The notes: generated by a model from the sequence alone, not told the origin. A stretch of DNA of 64,000 bases from Cohnella terricola (GCF_007786475.1 NZ_VNJJ01000017.1:28320-92319), one strand, 5' to 3'; shown: positions 32,918 to 41,790, counted from the stretch's first letter. Made by a program: numbers and translations.

Positions 32918-33595
32918 GTGATCATTATTTATTCTTGGTTGTCGGACTATGTAGAACCCGAAAAGTCAGATTTACGTACTAATCATGGTTCGATTTATCT
33001 AAAAAGAATTCAAACGGAATCCCCAGATTCAATAACTGAAACAGCCACATTTTTCATTACGCATAGCATGATTGCTTCAATTGATACTTTGGTATGTCTC
33101 CCTATTAGAAACGAACAATCAAAAAAATTAATTCTTGGAGAAGTAGCAGTACATTTTGAAGATGTAAAGCTAGTTTTCTCGAATGGTCAATTAGAATTAA
33201 TAAATATGCGCATTGTTAAAGAGAAGTCGAGGGATCTATTTAATAGCAGTACATTAGAAATCCGCAAAATAACTTTTGATCTTTACAGAACAAAGGACAT
33301 GAGCAATTGGGTAACCCCACATAAGAGATCCTTTAGCTACTACACAATAAAAAACGATAATTTTGAAAAACTTGCACTTCGAAATACAGAAAGGTTACAG
33401 CAGTATATCTATGATGAATATTTTAGTTTTAATGAAACACTCTGTTTATTACCTAATGGCTGGATATTTCAAGAAAACCTGAAAGACTCATTATGCTTAA
33501 GATTTTTTGTAAGCTTTATACCTACAATTAATTTATGGATCGACAATGAAAAGAATGAAGTTGCGCTAATAGAATTATTTAAGAAGCCCTTGTAG
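32918..33595 (+). CDS. Hypothetical protein
   Basis: 225 aa as drawn from GTG 32918, but GGGAG overlaps that codon; the codon at normal ribosome spacing is ATT (32927). Unknown family. TATFFITHSMIASIDTLVCLP, EVAVHFEDVKLVFSNGQLEL and FDLYRTKDMSNWVTPHKRSF are visible, and the C-terminus is LRFFVSFIPTINLWIDNEKN. Soluble, beta-rich. No function assigned. Confidence 0.65.
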   Translation: MIIIYSWLSDYVEPEKSDLRTNHGSIYLKRIQTESPDSITETATFFITHSMIASIDTLVCLPIRNEQSKKLILGEVAVHFEDVKLVFSNGQLELINMRIVKEKSRDLFNSSTLEIRKITFDLYRTKDMSNWVTPHKRSFSYYTIKNDNFEKLALRNTERLQQYIYDEYFSFNETLCLLPNGWIFQENLKDSLCLRFFVSFIPTINLWIDNEKNEVALIELFKKPL

Positions 33596-33664
33596 TATCT
33601 CGAAAGAATCGTCGACCAACTTGTAACAAAAACGTTTTACGACATACACCAAAGGACGAAAACC

Positions 33665-34327
33665 ATGATAAAAGGTATCCTATTTGATCTAGATGGGACA
33701 TTACTTGATCGTGACAAATCATTGGTCGCTTTTCTTGAAAGCCAATACAATCGCATTCAGGCTTTTCATGTTGTAGAAAGACAAACGTTTATTCAAAGAT
33801 TTATTCAATTAGATCAGAAAGGATATGTATGGAAAGATAAAGTCTATCAAAAGCTCATTGATGAATTGAAAATCGACTTAACGTGGGAAGAACTACTAGA
33901 AGACTATGTGGAGTCATTTCAAAACCACTGCACTGGGTTTGCTGGATTAATTGAATTGCTCGAGTTCTTAAAGAGTCAGAATTTAAAGACGGGCATTATT
34001 TCAAATGGATTTGGAAGATTTCAAATGAACAACATTAAGGGACTTCAAATAGATCATTATTTTGATGAGATATTGATTTCGGAAAATGAAGGCTTAAGAA
34101 AGCCAGATATTGAGATATTTAAGAGAGCATTAAGTCGCTTAGGTTTAGAATCTCAAGAAACAATGTTTGTAGGGGATCATCCAGTCAACGATGTTGAAGC
34201 AAGTATAAATGCAGGAATGATTGGAGTATGGAAAGAAGATAACCACTTTGAAAGACCATCTGGGGATTACATATTAATTAATAACTTGATGGAAATTAAA
34301 GATATCATAGTAAGATCGACGATGTGA
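33665..34327 (+). CDS. HAD-family hydrolase
   Basis: 220 aa. Motif I LFDLDGTLLD has Asp8 and Asp10, motif II is TGIISNGFG, motif III Lys is in LRKPDIEIFKRAL, and motif IV is VGDHPVNDVEAS. Subfamily IA with an alpha-helical cap. AAAGGACG upstream. Phosphatase of a small substrate; unknown. Just upstream, AACGTTTTACGACAT resembles the right core found at 14658. Confidence 0.92.
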   Translation: MIKGILFDLDGTLLDRDKSLVAFLESQYNRIQAFHVVERQTFIQRFIQLDQKGYVWKDKVYQKLIDELKIDLTWEELLEDYVESFQNHCTGFAGLIELLEFLKSQNLKTGIISNGFGRFQMNNIKGLQIDHYFDEILISENEGLRKPDIEIFKRALSRLGLESQETMFVGDHPVNDVEASINAGMIGVWKEDNHFERPSGDYILINNLMEIKDIIVRSTM

Positions 34328-34532
34328 ATCCAATAACGCTATGTGAATTATTCGCAACGATGAATTGAGGGATAAGATACCAGAATATTCTCAAATCCAA
34401 ACTTCTCGCATCTCCCCAATCAGTCTGGGATTTATTTTACTAACGAAGCAGCGCTTTAATTAAACCCAAATACCTTGAACGTTTTAGGAAATCTACGCAA
34501 ATCCTTAAAACTAATCATTAAGGAATGATAAC

Positions 34533-35489
34533 ATGTATTTTCCTGTAATGTATCTTCAATTGGGAAGAAACCTGACTCTAAACTCTCAGAAGTTTCAATT
34601 AATTCCCCTCCTATTGGTTTTGCTAAAAATAATGTGTTAAATGAGCTAGCGCTTAAAGAATTTATTCAAATGAATTATGGAATTGCAGAAATTTTATATT
34701 GCCGATTTTTAGTGAGAGGAATGAACGATACATATCTGATTAAAACAATTGATAAAAAATATGTGTTTAGAGTATATCGTACACCTTGGCGCAGTAAAAC
34801 GTCCGAAATTGAATTTGAACTTGATCTATTAAATTACTTATTAAAAAGTGGTGTTCCGGTTGCGCATCCGAAACAAGCATTAGATTCTGGATACATTCAC
34901 TTTTGAATCAGAAGAGATGGCTTATCGTTATGGGAAGTCAGTTGCAACAATTCACTTAAAGAGCGTTGATTTTGAAACAAAGCACGATCGTCCATTATTG
35001 GATTTAAAACAATTAATAGAAGAACCACTAAAGGTAATAAAGAAGAGCCTGATTCTTCAAATTAATGATTACAATTTCATTGAAAGCATTGGCAAGAAGA
35101 TCATAACAAAAATTACGGAATTGCAAAGTGAAATGGATTGGGGAATATGTCATGGAGATTTACATGGAGGAAATGCTCATATTAGAGCCGATATTATAAC
35201 TCACTTTGATTTTGACATTTGTGGATATGGATGGAGGGCGTATGATTTAGCGGTATTTAAGTTTGCAAGAGAGCTCGAAGCCGACAAGAAATCAGGAGAG
35301 GGGAATAATTCCAATCAGATTTGGATTGCTTTCTTAGAGGGGTATAAATCGATTAGAAATTTAGGTCAAAGAGATATTGAATCCATTCCCTATTTTTGTG
35401 TTATAAGGCAATTATGGCTTATGAAATTGTCGCTTCAATATTTCCGAGATTTGGACATAGTAGGATCTGTAAATGCAATATTTCAATGA
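34533..35489 (+). pseudogene. Phosphotransferase (homoserine kinase type II/APH-like) pseudogene
   Basis: Start MYFPVM at 34533 after AAGGA. The frame breaks early, resumes as NELALKEF and RGMNDTYLIKTIDKKYVFRV (34634 onward), stops at 34904, and resumes in another frame as YRYGKSVATIHLKS (34917). The catalytic HGDLHGGN and the DFDICGYGWRAYDLAVF segment (about 35152-35255) are intact. About 20-30 residues between the lobes are missing and the C-terminus is clipped. At least two frameshifts and one deletion make it non-functional. 34328-34532 holds no gene; it has a weak TAAC at 34334 only. Confidence 0.72.
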
Positions 35490-35577
35490 AGAAATTGAAC
35501 TCCTAAAGAGAATGACATCGAATTTAGGAATTTGAAAGATCGAAATGGGGACTGATCGCGGAGCTATAGAAATTGGT

Positions 35578-35646
35578 GAAACACCTTCCGAAGCTTTATG
35601 TCGAAAGGTTATGGAAGGGGCGAGTCGAAATACAGGAATGTTAGTT
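35578..35646 (+). repeat. attC-like site, strongly degenerate
   Basis: GAAACACC in place of TAACACC, an inner CACCTTCC/GGAAGGGG pairing, CGAAATACAG in place of CGTGAATACAAG, and R' GTTAGTT 35640-35646. Confidence 0.45.
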
Positions 35647-35677
35647 GAAATCTATGCAATACACGAAAGGAGATCCA

Positions 35678-35983
35678 ATGAAGAAATTAGCAACCTTTTT
35701 ATTAGAGATTTGTAGAATAGTTATTTTATTTGTACTTACTTTGTATGTATTGAATTTACTCGAAAGAAATCTCATTAAAATCATAACTGGAAGGACGGAA
35801 TTTTATTGGAGTATGACTATTGGAAATCTATTTTTCTTTTTTATATTATACAGAAATTACTATCAATTTAATGGATGGTATAAAAGTGAACAGAATATAA
35901 AACTAAACAAAAGTACAAGTAGAATGTTTATTTTGATATCTATTGGATTAATAATTGTGCCTATTTTGATAAACATTAAATAA
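35678..35983 (+). CDS. Small membrane protein
   Basis: 101 aa from the ATG at 35678 (AAAGGAG; the frame is open back to 35645). Three hydrophobic segments: FLLEICRIVILFVLTLYVL, MTIGNLFFFFILY and FILISIGLIIVPILI. The short hydrophilic loops are basic. Unknown family; integral membrane protein. Confidence 0.68.
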   Translation: MKKLATFLLEICRIVILFVLTLYVLNLLERNLIKIITGRTEFYWSMTIGNLFFFFILYRNYYQFNGWYKSEQNIKLNKSTSRMFILISIGLIIVPILINIK

Positions 35984-36015
35984 AGAATATTGAAGTTCAA
36001 ACTAGGAGTGATTGG

Positions 36016-36453
36016 ATGAGAAGTATTAAAGCAATTCGATCTTTATTTTTAATAATTATTTGTACATTTCTGATTAGTGCATGCAGTAAGAATAGCCAAG
36101 CTGACGTTGTGGATGATGGTCAAGTTATTAATTCAATTTCAATTGGTCTTGGTGGAGAACCAGATAATACACTCGTAACTTATAACTTTAATATTTGGAA
36201 TAAAACGAGGAATACAATTCTCATAAGGTCTATTGAACCCGTATTAAGTGAAAATCTTCAACAAAGGTTACTAGATAATGAGATCAAAAATGAAGTTAAT
36301 AGAACGATTAATGGAAGTACTTCAGAAATTTTTACTGGATCATTTCAATTAAACACTCAAGGATTAGATAAACAAGCGATCGAAAAACTGAAAATTAGAA
36401 TAGAGAAGTTTAAAATTATAACTGAGCAAGAATTGGGGCTAGAAACGCATTAA
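36016..36453 (+). CDS. Lipoprotein of unknown function
   Basis: 145 aa, AGGAGTGATTGG upstream. Lipobox FLISAC, lipid on Cys23. The mature part has INSISIGLGGEPDNTLVTYN and FNIWNKTRNTILIRSIEPVL, a beta-sandwich-like pattern of extracellular binding proteins. No family name is known to me. Followed by a site whose right core has been lost. Confidence 0.7.
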   Translation: MRSIKAIRSLFLIIICTFLISACSKNSQADVVDDGQVINSISIGLGGEPDNTLVTYNFNIWNKTRNTILIRSIEPVLSENLQQRLLDNEIKNEVNRTINGSTSEIFTGSFQLNTQGLDKQAIEKLKIRIEKFKIITEQELGLETH

Positions 36454-36488
36454 GAACTTTGTCAGTAATTCAAGAAGGCTTGCACTTC

Positions 36489-36573
36489 ACATAACACCTT
36501 CGAGCCCTTCGGCTCTCGATCCGCTGGCCCTTCGGGCTTAAGGGTGTTGGACCCCATGAATACATAATCTGAA
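36489..36573 (+). repeat. attC-like site with deleted right core
   Basis: CACATAACACC at the left and CATGAATACATAATCTGAAAT at the right: compared with the usual right half, AAGAACGTTAG has shrunk to TAAT, so the crossover core is missing. GCCCTTCGG/CCGCTGG-type inner pairing remains. Confidence 0.45.
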
Positions 36574-36595
36574 ATTGCCGAAAGGAAGTCTAAAC

Positions 36596-37141
36596 ATGAA
36601 AGAAACAACTGTAGTTCATACAATTATTTCATCTTTGAAACAAAGATTAACGGATAGTAATAACATATTTAAGCTTCAATTAGATAAGGGTTACGTTACT
36701 GAATCGACCTGTAAGTTCAATGATCCTGCTGATGCAAAGGAGCTTGACCAATTCATTACAAAACTAGGATATAAACTTCCAGAAGATTATTATACTTTTT
36801 TGATGATTTCAAACGGATGCAATCTGTTTGATCATCCAGAGTATGGCGGGGAATCTTATTTGCACCGTTGGCAAGTCATAAATGAGATCACAACCGAAGA
36901 ACCAAGTGAAGGGTACCTAAAAATCGGATATATCTATCAGTCGGAATTAGTGATTGATTTAAAATCATACCAAGCTGGGGATAACGATTATCTATTAATA
37001 AAGGATTGCATTGATCAGTTTAGTGAATCAAAGAAATTAAACATGAATTTTGAAATGTGGCTTGATAGATTTGTAATCTCACAGGGGTCTAAGTTCTGGG
37101 AGTGGCCTAGAATAACATCTAAACTATACTATTCCTACTGA
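36596..37141 (+). CDS. SMI1/KNR4 family protein
   Basis: 181 aa from the ATG at 36596 (AAAGGAAG upstream). The SMI1/KNR4 signature is FITKLGYKLPEDYYTFLMISNG (about 62-83), followed by the conserved ESYLHRWQVINEI and LIKDCIDQF. In bacteria this superfamily contains many immunity proteins of polymorphic and contact-dependent toxins. No toxin gene is next to it, so it is either orphan immunity or a housekeeping SMI1 protein. Confidence 0.85.
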   Translation: MKETTVVHTIISSLKQRLTDSNNIFKLQLDKGYVTESTCKFNDPADAKELDQFITKLGYKLPEDYYTFLMISNGCNLFDHPEYGGESYLHRWQVINEITTEEPSEGYLKIGYIYQSELVIDLKSYQAGDNDYLLIKDCIDQFSESKKLNMNFEMWLDRFVISQGSKFWEWPRITSKLYYSY

Positions 37142-37163
37142 ATGATTCAAATTGGAGGTAACC

Positions 37164-37691
37164 ATGATTACAATTAAAACAATGACTCAAGATCAAGCAT
37201 CTAAGCTTAAGGAAATTGACCGATCGGAGCATATTGATCTTATATATGAAATGCACAAGGGTCGCGTAGTTGAAACCTTTAAGAATCACGAATGTTCCAA
37301 TTGGAGTGAAGATTTATTAAAGGAGATTCAAGAACGGTATTTATTCGAATTAAGTAATGGAGGCATAGCAATTGGTGCATTTGATGGTGAGAGTCTTGTT
37401 GGATTTGGCGTACTCGCCCATAAGTTTAGAGGGAGAAATAAAGATCAGCTTCAAATTGATTTGATGTATGTAACGAGAAATTATAGGAGACTAGGAATTG
37501 GTACTCAAATAATGAATGAATTAAGTAATGAGGCCCGTAAGAGAGGCGCAGAATATCTGTATATTTCATCGACAGAAACAAAGTCTGCAGTTTCTTTTTA
37601 TAAGCAAAATGGAAGTCAAATAGCAGAAGAGATAGATGAAGAGCTATTTACTAAAGAACCTAAAGATATTCATATGATCAGAAAGCTATAA
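37164..37691 (+). CDS. GNAT-family N-acetyltransferase
   Basis: 175 aa from the ATG at 37164 (TTGGAGG). The classical GNAT core: AIGAFDGESLVGFGVLAHK, QIDLMYVTRNYRRLGIGTQI with the acetyl-CoA loop RRLGIG, and AEYLYISSTETKSAVSFYKQNG. Monodomain, cytosolic. Acceptor unknown. No site lies between it and the SMI1 gene. Confidence 0.9.
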   Translation: MITIKTMTQDQASKLKEIDRSEHIDLIYEMHKGRVVETFKNHECSNWSEDLLKEIQERYLFELSNGGIAIGAFDGESLVGFGVLAHKFRGRNKDQLQIDLMYVTRNYRRLGIGTQIMNELSNEARKRGAEYLYISSTETKSAVSFYKQNGSQIAEEIDEELFTKEPKDIHMIRKL

Positions 37692-37738
37692 AATTTGCAA
37701 TGATTCGATCATTAAATACGAAAGAGGCGTGAGGCAAT

Positions 37739-38032
37739 ATGGTTTCTATCTTTTTCTGGCCTTTAATGATTGCATCAATAATCTGTTCTGTGCTAGGAAT
37801 CATAATGAAGAGCTATCGAGGTCTATATGTCTCTGCTATTTTGATAATCCCCATGTCTATATATTTAGCTGGATGGCCTATATTTCTGATTTGGGGATTA
37901 ATATTTCCTTTGTTTTATGTAGGAGCTGCAAAATTTATACAAAATAATAAACGTTTACTTTCGCTTTTGGCATGTGTACCTGTTTATCTTGTAATTGGAT
38001 GGTTAGGGTATGTGGTCATAAATCAACAATAA
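37739..38032 (+). CDS. Small membrane protein
   Basis: 97 aa, GAGGCGTGAGG upstream. Three to four hydrophobic helices cover most of the protein: FFWPLMIASIICSVLGII, SAILIIPMSIYLAGWPIFL, LIFPLFYVGAAKF and LLACVPVYLVIGWLGYVV. Pattern of small integral membrane proteins of Paenibacillaceae; function unknown. Confidence 0.7.
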   Translation: MVSIFFWPLMIASIICSVLGIIMKSYRGLYVSAILIIPMSIYLAGWPIFLIWGLIFPLFYVGAAKFIQNNKRLLSLLACVPVYLVIGWLGYVVINQQ

Positions 38033-38117
38033 AGATGATTTTGGCACAGGAACGCACGGCAACTGCATTGATTAATCAATTGAAGGAGTAATTATTATCG
38101 AAACTATTGTACAAGTA

Positions 38118-38534
38118 GTGATTGGTTTAATCGTTTTTTTGTATATTCTTATTCTGTTTTCACTTACAAAACTAGAATTAAAGATTATATATAAACCCAT
38201 ACTTGCACTTGTAGAAGTATTGATGATGATAATAATTGCGTTTTTTTTCTGGATACTTATGTATATGTTCCATTTAAAATCCCTTAGCTTTGGTGTAGTA
38301 ATAGGTCAAATTCTTGCTCTCGTTTTAAGTATAATCGTAAATGGAATTATTCTAATGATTTATAATATGGCTTTTTTGAATCCTAAGAGAAAAAACAAAG
38401 AAGAAGTTTTTATTTTAGTTATTATCGTAATGTTTCTAATTCATTTCATATTTTCATTTTCGTTTGGCTGGAAGACAGTTCATAATGACGACGAATATAG
38501 AGTTTCAACCACTCAAGAAATTTTCGAAAATTAA
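38118..38534 (+). CDS. Membrane protein with uncertain start
   Basis: 138 aa as drawn from GTG 38118. AAGGAG at 38083-38088 points to an earlier in-frame start at ATT 38094 or ATC 38097, adding ETIVQV to the N-terminus. Four hydrophobic helices: GLIVFLYILILFSL, LALVEVLMMIIIAFFFWIL, IGQILALVLSIIVNGIIL and VFILVIIVMFLIHFIFSF. Unknown family. Confidence 0.65.
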   Translation: MIGLIVFLYILILFSLTKLELKIIYKPILALVEVLMMIIIAFFFWILMYMFHLKSLSFGVVIGQILALVLSIIVNGIILMIYNMAFLNPKRKNKEEVFILVIIVMFLIHFIFSFSFGWKTVHNDDEYRVSTTQEIFEN

Positions 38535-38584
38535 AGATCGTTTTGTGAAATAGACTTAATGACTTGAGAAAGAAGGACATATCC

Positions 38585-38695
38585 ATGGCGATTATTGCAT
38601 GTACAAAGAAACTATTTGATTTTGCCGGTTTTTCAATGTCACCGCTCCCGGAAATTGGATACAGACCATTACACAGCTGGCATACGAAGATTTAA
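38585..38695 (+). pseudogene. DUF6933-like gene fragment (N-terminal 36 codons)
   Basis: GAAGGACATATCC precedes the ATG. MAIIACTKKLFDFAGFSMS and PLHSWHTKI match the start of the DUF6933-like family (compare 11654: LRLTKELLKDM, PLLSWHVNI). The remaining 120 or so residues are gone. It ends 34 bp before the next gene. Confidence 0.6.
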
Positions 38696-38729
38696 TTAGC
38701 GGGAAGGCTAGTGGGAGGGGGATTTAATA

Positions 38730-39272
38730 TTGACTATCTTTTATCTTATTAGACATGGCGAGCCGGATTGGGGCTTAAAGGATAAACGAAATTTACAGGG
38801 TGCTTTAAGAGACTTTGTCCCTTTAACAGAAAACGGTATAAATCAGGCTGAACAAGTAGTAGAAAAGAATTTGTTTTTATCGCAATGTGATTTGATTGTC
38901 TCATCTCCATTTACTCGATCATTACAAACAGCAGCTATTATAAATAGGAATCTAGGGTTGCCTTTAAGAGTTGAATTTGATTTGCATGAGTGGACTCCCG
39001 ATAACTGGCAAGCTACATCTGTAGAAGAAATTACAGAACTTTGGATAGATTATATGAAACATAATGGAAGTTACCCAGAAGGAGAAAGCAAGTTATGGGA
39101 AACTAAAGAGAGCTTACTAGAGAGAACGAGGAAAGTATTACACAAATATCTTGATAAATCTAAAGTCATAGTAGTTTGCCATGGGATGGTTATTGCAACA
39201 TTAATGGAACTAATATCTGATGAAATTCAATTATGTGGGGTTTATGAATACAAAGCACTAATGAATAGGTAG
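38730..39272 (+). CDS. Histidine phosphatase family protein
   Basis: 180 aa, TTG start after GGGAGGGGG. FYLIRHGEPDWG has the catalytic RHG, then SSPFTRSLQTAAI with the phosphate Arg, DLHEWTPDNWQ with the Glu donor, and VVCHGMVIATLMEL with the second His. Cytosolic phosphatase; substrate unknown. Same family as the 9262 gene, but only distantly similar. Confidence 0.9.
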   Translation: MTIFYLIRHGEPDWGLKDKRNLQGALRDFVPLTENGINQAEQVVEKNLFLSQCDLIVSSPFTRSLQTAAIINRNLGLPLRVEFDLHEWTPDNWQATSVEEITELWIDYMKHNGSYPEGESKLWETKESLLERTRKVLHKYLDKSKVIVVCHGMVIATLMELISDEIQLCGVYEYKALMNR

Positions 39273-39277
39273 CCATC

Positions 39278-39345
39278 TGATAACACTGAATTCACGCTGA
39301 GGGACTTTCATCCCTTGGTTGTCAGATGTATAATCATGGAAGATA
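39278..39345 (+). repeat. attC-like left half, type II
   Basis: TGATAAC 39278-39284, TTCACGC 39291-39297, then GTCAGATGTATAATCATGGAAG, part of the type II centre. The hairpin and right half are deleted before the next gene. Confidence 0.5.
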
Positions 39346-39438
39346 TAGAGAAATCTTAAACACTCTGAACTTCATAAATAAATGACAAAACCCTAAAGGA
39401 GAATGCGAGCATGAATTTAGAAACAAGTAAGTTAGATT

Positions 39439-39852
39439 ATGAAAATGAAAAATATTTCGGGATCTGCTTTTAAGAAAGTGATTGCGCAAGAGCTAAAATT
39501 TGAAAATGTAAATCTATCGAAAACCGAAGTAAATAATTCGAATATGAGTGAACTTACATTAAATGATGTAAATGCTTCTGGAAGTAGATTCAGTGATATT
39601 AATTTATCTGAAACATGTATTAAAGATGCAAACATGAGTAACATGGTCATTGAAAACATCCATTTATATGGAACAGAATTTTCAAATATCATGCTCCCTA
39701 AAGAAGAGGACGGGAACCATTGTCCTGATGGAGACTATAAACCTATAACATTCAAAAATTGTAATCTGACGAATATGGAGATCATAGATTGTGATATAAC
39801 AGGATTAAAAATCAATGGAATATTAATAGAAGAGCTATTAAAGAGAGAATAA
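39439..39852 (+). CDS. Pentapeptide-repeat-like protein
   Basis: 137 aa. Repeated five-residue steps: LKFENVNLSKTEVNNSNMSE, LTLNDVNASGSRFSDINLSE, TCIKDANMSNMVIENIHLYG, then TFKNCNLTNMEIIDCDITGL. This builds a right-handed quadrilateral beta-helix. The ATG at 39439 has no ribosome site; a good AAAGGAG serves an ATG at 39411 in another frame (20 codons), so a 1-nt frameshift near 39440 may have cut off the natural N-terminus. Confidence 0.75.
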   Translation: MKMKNISGSAFKKVIAQELKFENVNLSKTEVNNSNMSELTLNDVNASGSRFSDINLSETCIKDANMSNMVIENIHLYGTEFSNIMLPKEEDGNHCPDGDYKPITFKNCNLTNMEIIDCDITGLKINGILIEELLKRE

Positions 39853-39877
39853 GACATTTTGTAGATTCAGAGTGTCT

Positions 39878-39942
39878 CAGACAACACATGACCCGGCCTA
39901 AGATAAGAGCTATCTAAGACCGGGTTATGTTGTGAATACAGT
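39878..39942 (+). repeat. Type II attC-like remnant (hairpin and L' only)
   Basis: CTCAGACAACACATGACC, inner hairpin GGCCTAAGAT...ATCTAAGACC, then TGTGAATACAG. The GTTA core and the left half are missing. Confidence 0.5.
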
Positions 39943-39966
39943 TTCTTATCTAAGGAGGCAATATCA

Positions 39967-40101
39967 ATGTATTTTGAGAATCTCAGTCAGGTTAATTTGT
40001 TTGAAAAAAATTTAGAAAATTCAATCAGATGGTATGTAGAAGTTTTGGGATTGCGATTGCTTCAAAGATGTGGAGAATATAAGGAAGTCATATATGACTA
40101 A
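39967..40101 (+). pseudogene. VOC-family gene fragment (44 codons)
   Basis: AAGGAGG precedes the ATG. SQVNLFEKNLENSIRWYVEV and LGLRLLQRCG match the first beta-alpha module of VOC proteins. It stops at 40101, overlapping the start of the next gene by 8 nt. Confidence 0.6.
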
Positions 40102-40573
40102 ACCCTCACTTATCTTATTATCGGTAGCATTAATTCTCGTTATTGTAGCTTACGTGTATATTGCAAATAGTGCACCTTTAAAATCTTATGGACATTCAAA
40201 TTATTATTACGAGGACAAGGTCATAATCGAATTAAATAATAAAGGGCACAGCAATATAAAAATCATGGATGTACTTGTGAATGATAATAAAAAACCTGTA
40301 GAAACTGAACTGGTAGTAAGTTACACTGGAAGGCTCGCTTTGGCAGGAATTGAGTCCGATCCCTATGCAAAGTTTATGAAGATCAATGAACAACCAATTA
40401 ATCCTGAATTATCAGGTGAACAGGCATACGAAATTTTGCAGACGAATGAATACAAGACTCCTCTTCATTACGGCTTACAAATTGTGAATAATGGAGAAAT
40501 TCGGAGTGTTACAATTAAGTACAAATATTATGGGATTACGAAGAAAGCTAGATTTGAGCTTCGCACAGACTAA
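40094..40573 (+). CDS. Hypothetical protein with N-terminal membrane anchor
   Basis: 159 aa from the ATG at 40094 (AAGGAAG upstream; the frame is open back to 40070). LILLSVALILVIVAYVYIA (about residues 6-24) is an uncleaved anchor. The extracellular part is beta-rich: KVIIELNNKGHSNIKIMDVL, PVETELVVSYTGRLA and SVTIKYKYYGITKKARFEL. It looks like an Ig-like or bacterial lipoprotein-type fold. Unknown family. Confidence 0.7.
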   Translation: MTKPSLILLSVALILVIVAYVYIANSAPLKSYGHSNYYYEDKVIIELNNKGHSNIKIMDVLVNDNKKPVETELVVSYTGRLALAGIESDPYAKFMKINEQPINPELSGEQAYEILQTNEYKTPLHYGLQIVNNGEIRSVTIKYKYYGITKKARFELRTD

Positions 40574-40581
40574 CTAGGTCA

Positions 40582-40632
40582 GAACTTTTGGAGAAAAGCA
40601 GGGTTTGAACCGTACTATATGAACATGAAATG
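40582..40632 (+). pseudogene. GNAT C-terminal fragment
   Basis: The frame reads FWRKAGFEPYYMNMK and stops, which is a typical end of a GNAT acetyltransferase (A/T-FWxKxGF). No start and no upstream domain. Confidence 0.4.
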
Positions 40633-40697
40633 ATTTTAAATGGTACTTTAAAGTAATACAAGAGGTCCATCGTGTTACAAAGAAAGGGGTTAAGGAT

Positions 40698-41081
40698 TTG
40701 TCCAAACTGAGAGCCTTATTTATGTTTATAGGAATTTTATTTGCTATTTCAGGTTGCACGCAGAAAAATGAAGATTTAATAATTGGTAATTGGGTAGGGG
40801 ATCAGGCTTCCCAAAAGTTTGGAGTGATTGAGGAATTGAGTCAATACAATTACTTGGAAATAACAAATACTGAAGTAATAATAAAAAACTTTGTGTATTT
40901 AATGCAGGATAATAAAATGGTAATGGAGTTCAGTGACGGGGAAAAACAAATGAAATATGAATTGATTAATAAGAATCATATAACGATTAATAATAAACGA
41001 TATACAATTGATTTAAAGAAAAACGAGATGACAATAAAAAATGAAAATGTAGAATTACACTATAAAAAAGAAGGTAAGTAA
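40698..41081 (+). CDS. Lipoprotein of unknown function
   Basis: 127 aa, TTG start after AAAGGGG. Lipobox FAISGC near residue 19. The mature part IIGNWVGDQASQKFGV, LEITNTEVIIKNFVYLMQD and KYELINKNHITINNKRYTI is a small beta-barrel-like domain (lipocalin-type, DUF5640-like pattern). Extracellular anchor. Confidence 0.7.
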   Translation: MSKLRALFMFIGILFAISGCTQKNEDLIIGNWVGDQASQKFGVIEELSQYNYLEITNTEVIIKNFVYLMQDNKMVMEFSDGEKQMKYELINKNHITINNKRYTIDLKKNEMTIKNENVELHYKKEGK

Positions 41082-41093
41082 GAAAGGATAATC

Positions 41094-41576
41094 ATGAAAG
41101 AGTTAGAAGTTGCAATTCAATTAAGGGAGTCAGGGAATTTAGAAGAGGCACGATCATTACTATTGAAATTACTTGAACAACAACCGTTAAATCCCTCCGT
41201 TTGGTATCAGTGTGCTTGGCTTCATGACGTTCTGGAATTAGAGAGGGAAGCAGTGCCTTATTATAAGAAATCCTTAGAGCTCGGATTACAAGGAGAGGAA
41301 AGACAAGGGGCATTATTAGGGCTAGGAAGTACATTTAGAACTTTAGGGATGTATGAAGAAGCGAAACTCATATTTGAGAAAGCGATTAAAGAGTATCCGG
41401 AACGAAGAGAATATCAAATTTTCTATGCTATGGTTCTATACAATATGAATGAATTCAGTGAAGCAATGTCAATTTTATTAAAGCAGCTAGCAGAAACTAG
41501 TAATGATGAAGGGATTCAAGACTATAGGAAGGCCATTCTGTTTTATTCGGATAAATTGGACTCTAAAGTCGAATGA
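41094..41576 (+). CDS. Tetratricopeptide repeat protein
   Basis: 160 aa, AAAGGA upstream. TPR helices: AIQLRESGNLEEARSLLLKL, PSVWYQCAWLHDVLELEREA, ALLGLGSTFRTLGMYEEAKL, YQIFYAMVLYNMNEFSEAMS. Three to four repeats; short cytosolic scaffold. Similar small TPR proteins occur widely in Bacillus and Paenibacillus without known function. Confidence 0.85.
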   Translation: MKELEVAIQLRESGNLEEARSLLLKLLEQQPLNPSVWYQCAWLHDVLELEREAVPYYKKSLELGLQGEERQGALLGLGSTFRTLGMYEEAKLIFEKAIKEYPERREYQIFYAMVLYNMNEFSEAMSILLKQLAETSNDEGIQDYRKAILFYSDKLDSKVE

Positions 41577-41601
41577 AGGATTAATTTATGGGAGGATCAA
41601 A

Positions 41602-41790
41602 ATGAATAATGACTTGCCGAGATTGGGGCAACCCGCCGTTAGGGCACTGAGGAATGCAGGAATAACGAATTTGCAACAACTTACTCAGTATAAAGAGTCA
41701 GAGATAAGTCAATTGCATGGTATAGGACGAAATGCATTAAAACAACTTAGTGAAGCTTTAGAACAAAAAGGGCTCACATTTAAGAGATGA
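41602..41790 (+). CDS. RNA polymerase alpha C-terminal-domain-like HhH protein
   Basis: 62 aa, GGGAGGATC upstream. DLPRLGQPAVRALRNAGITN, LQQLTQYKESEISQL, GIGRNALKQLSEALEQKGL: two helix-hairpin-helix units as in the alpha-CTD of RNA polymerase (contacts UP-elements and activators). A free alpha-CTD-like peptide could bind DNA; the role is unknown. Confidence 0.8.
   Translation: MNNDLPRLGQPAVRALRNAGITNLQQLTQYKESEISQLHGIGRNALKQLSEALEQKGLTFKR

Noticed and set aside
33628..33648. Right half-site at AACGTTTTACGACAT before the HAD gene
   Set aside because: It resembles 14656-14670, but the core is GTTTTAC and no CGTGAA box precedes it; mentioned in the HAD entry only.
34330..34350. Left half-site at TAAC 34334 (CAATAACGCTATGTGAATTA)
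   Set aside because: Only the TAAC core fits; the L'' box and all later parts differ, so chance is as likely.
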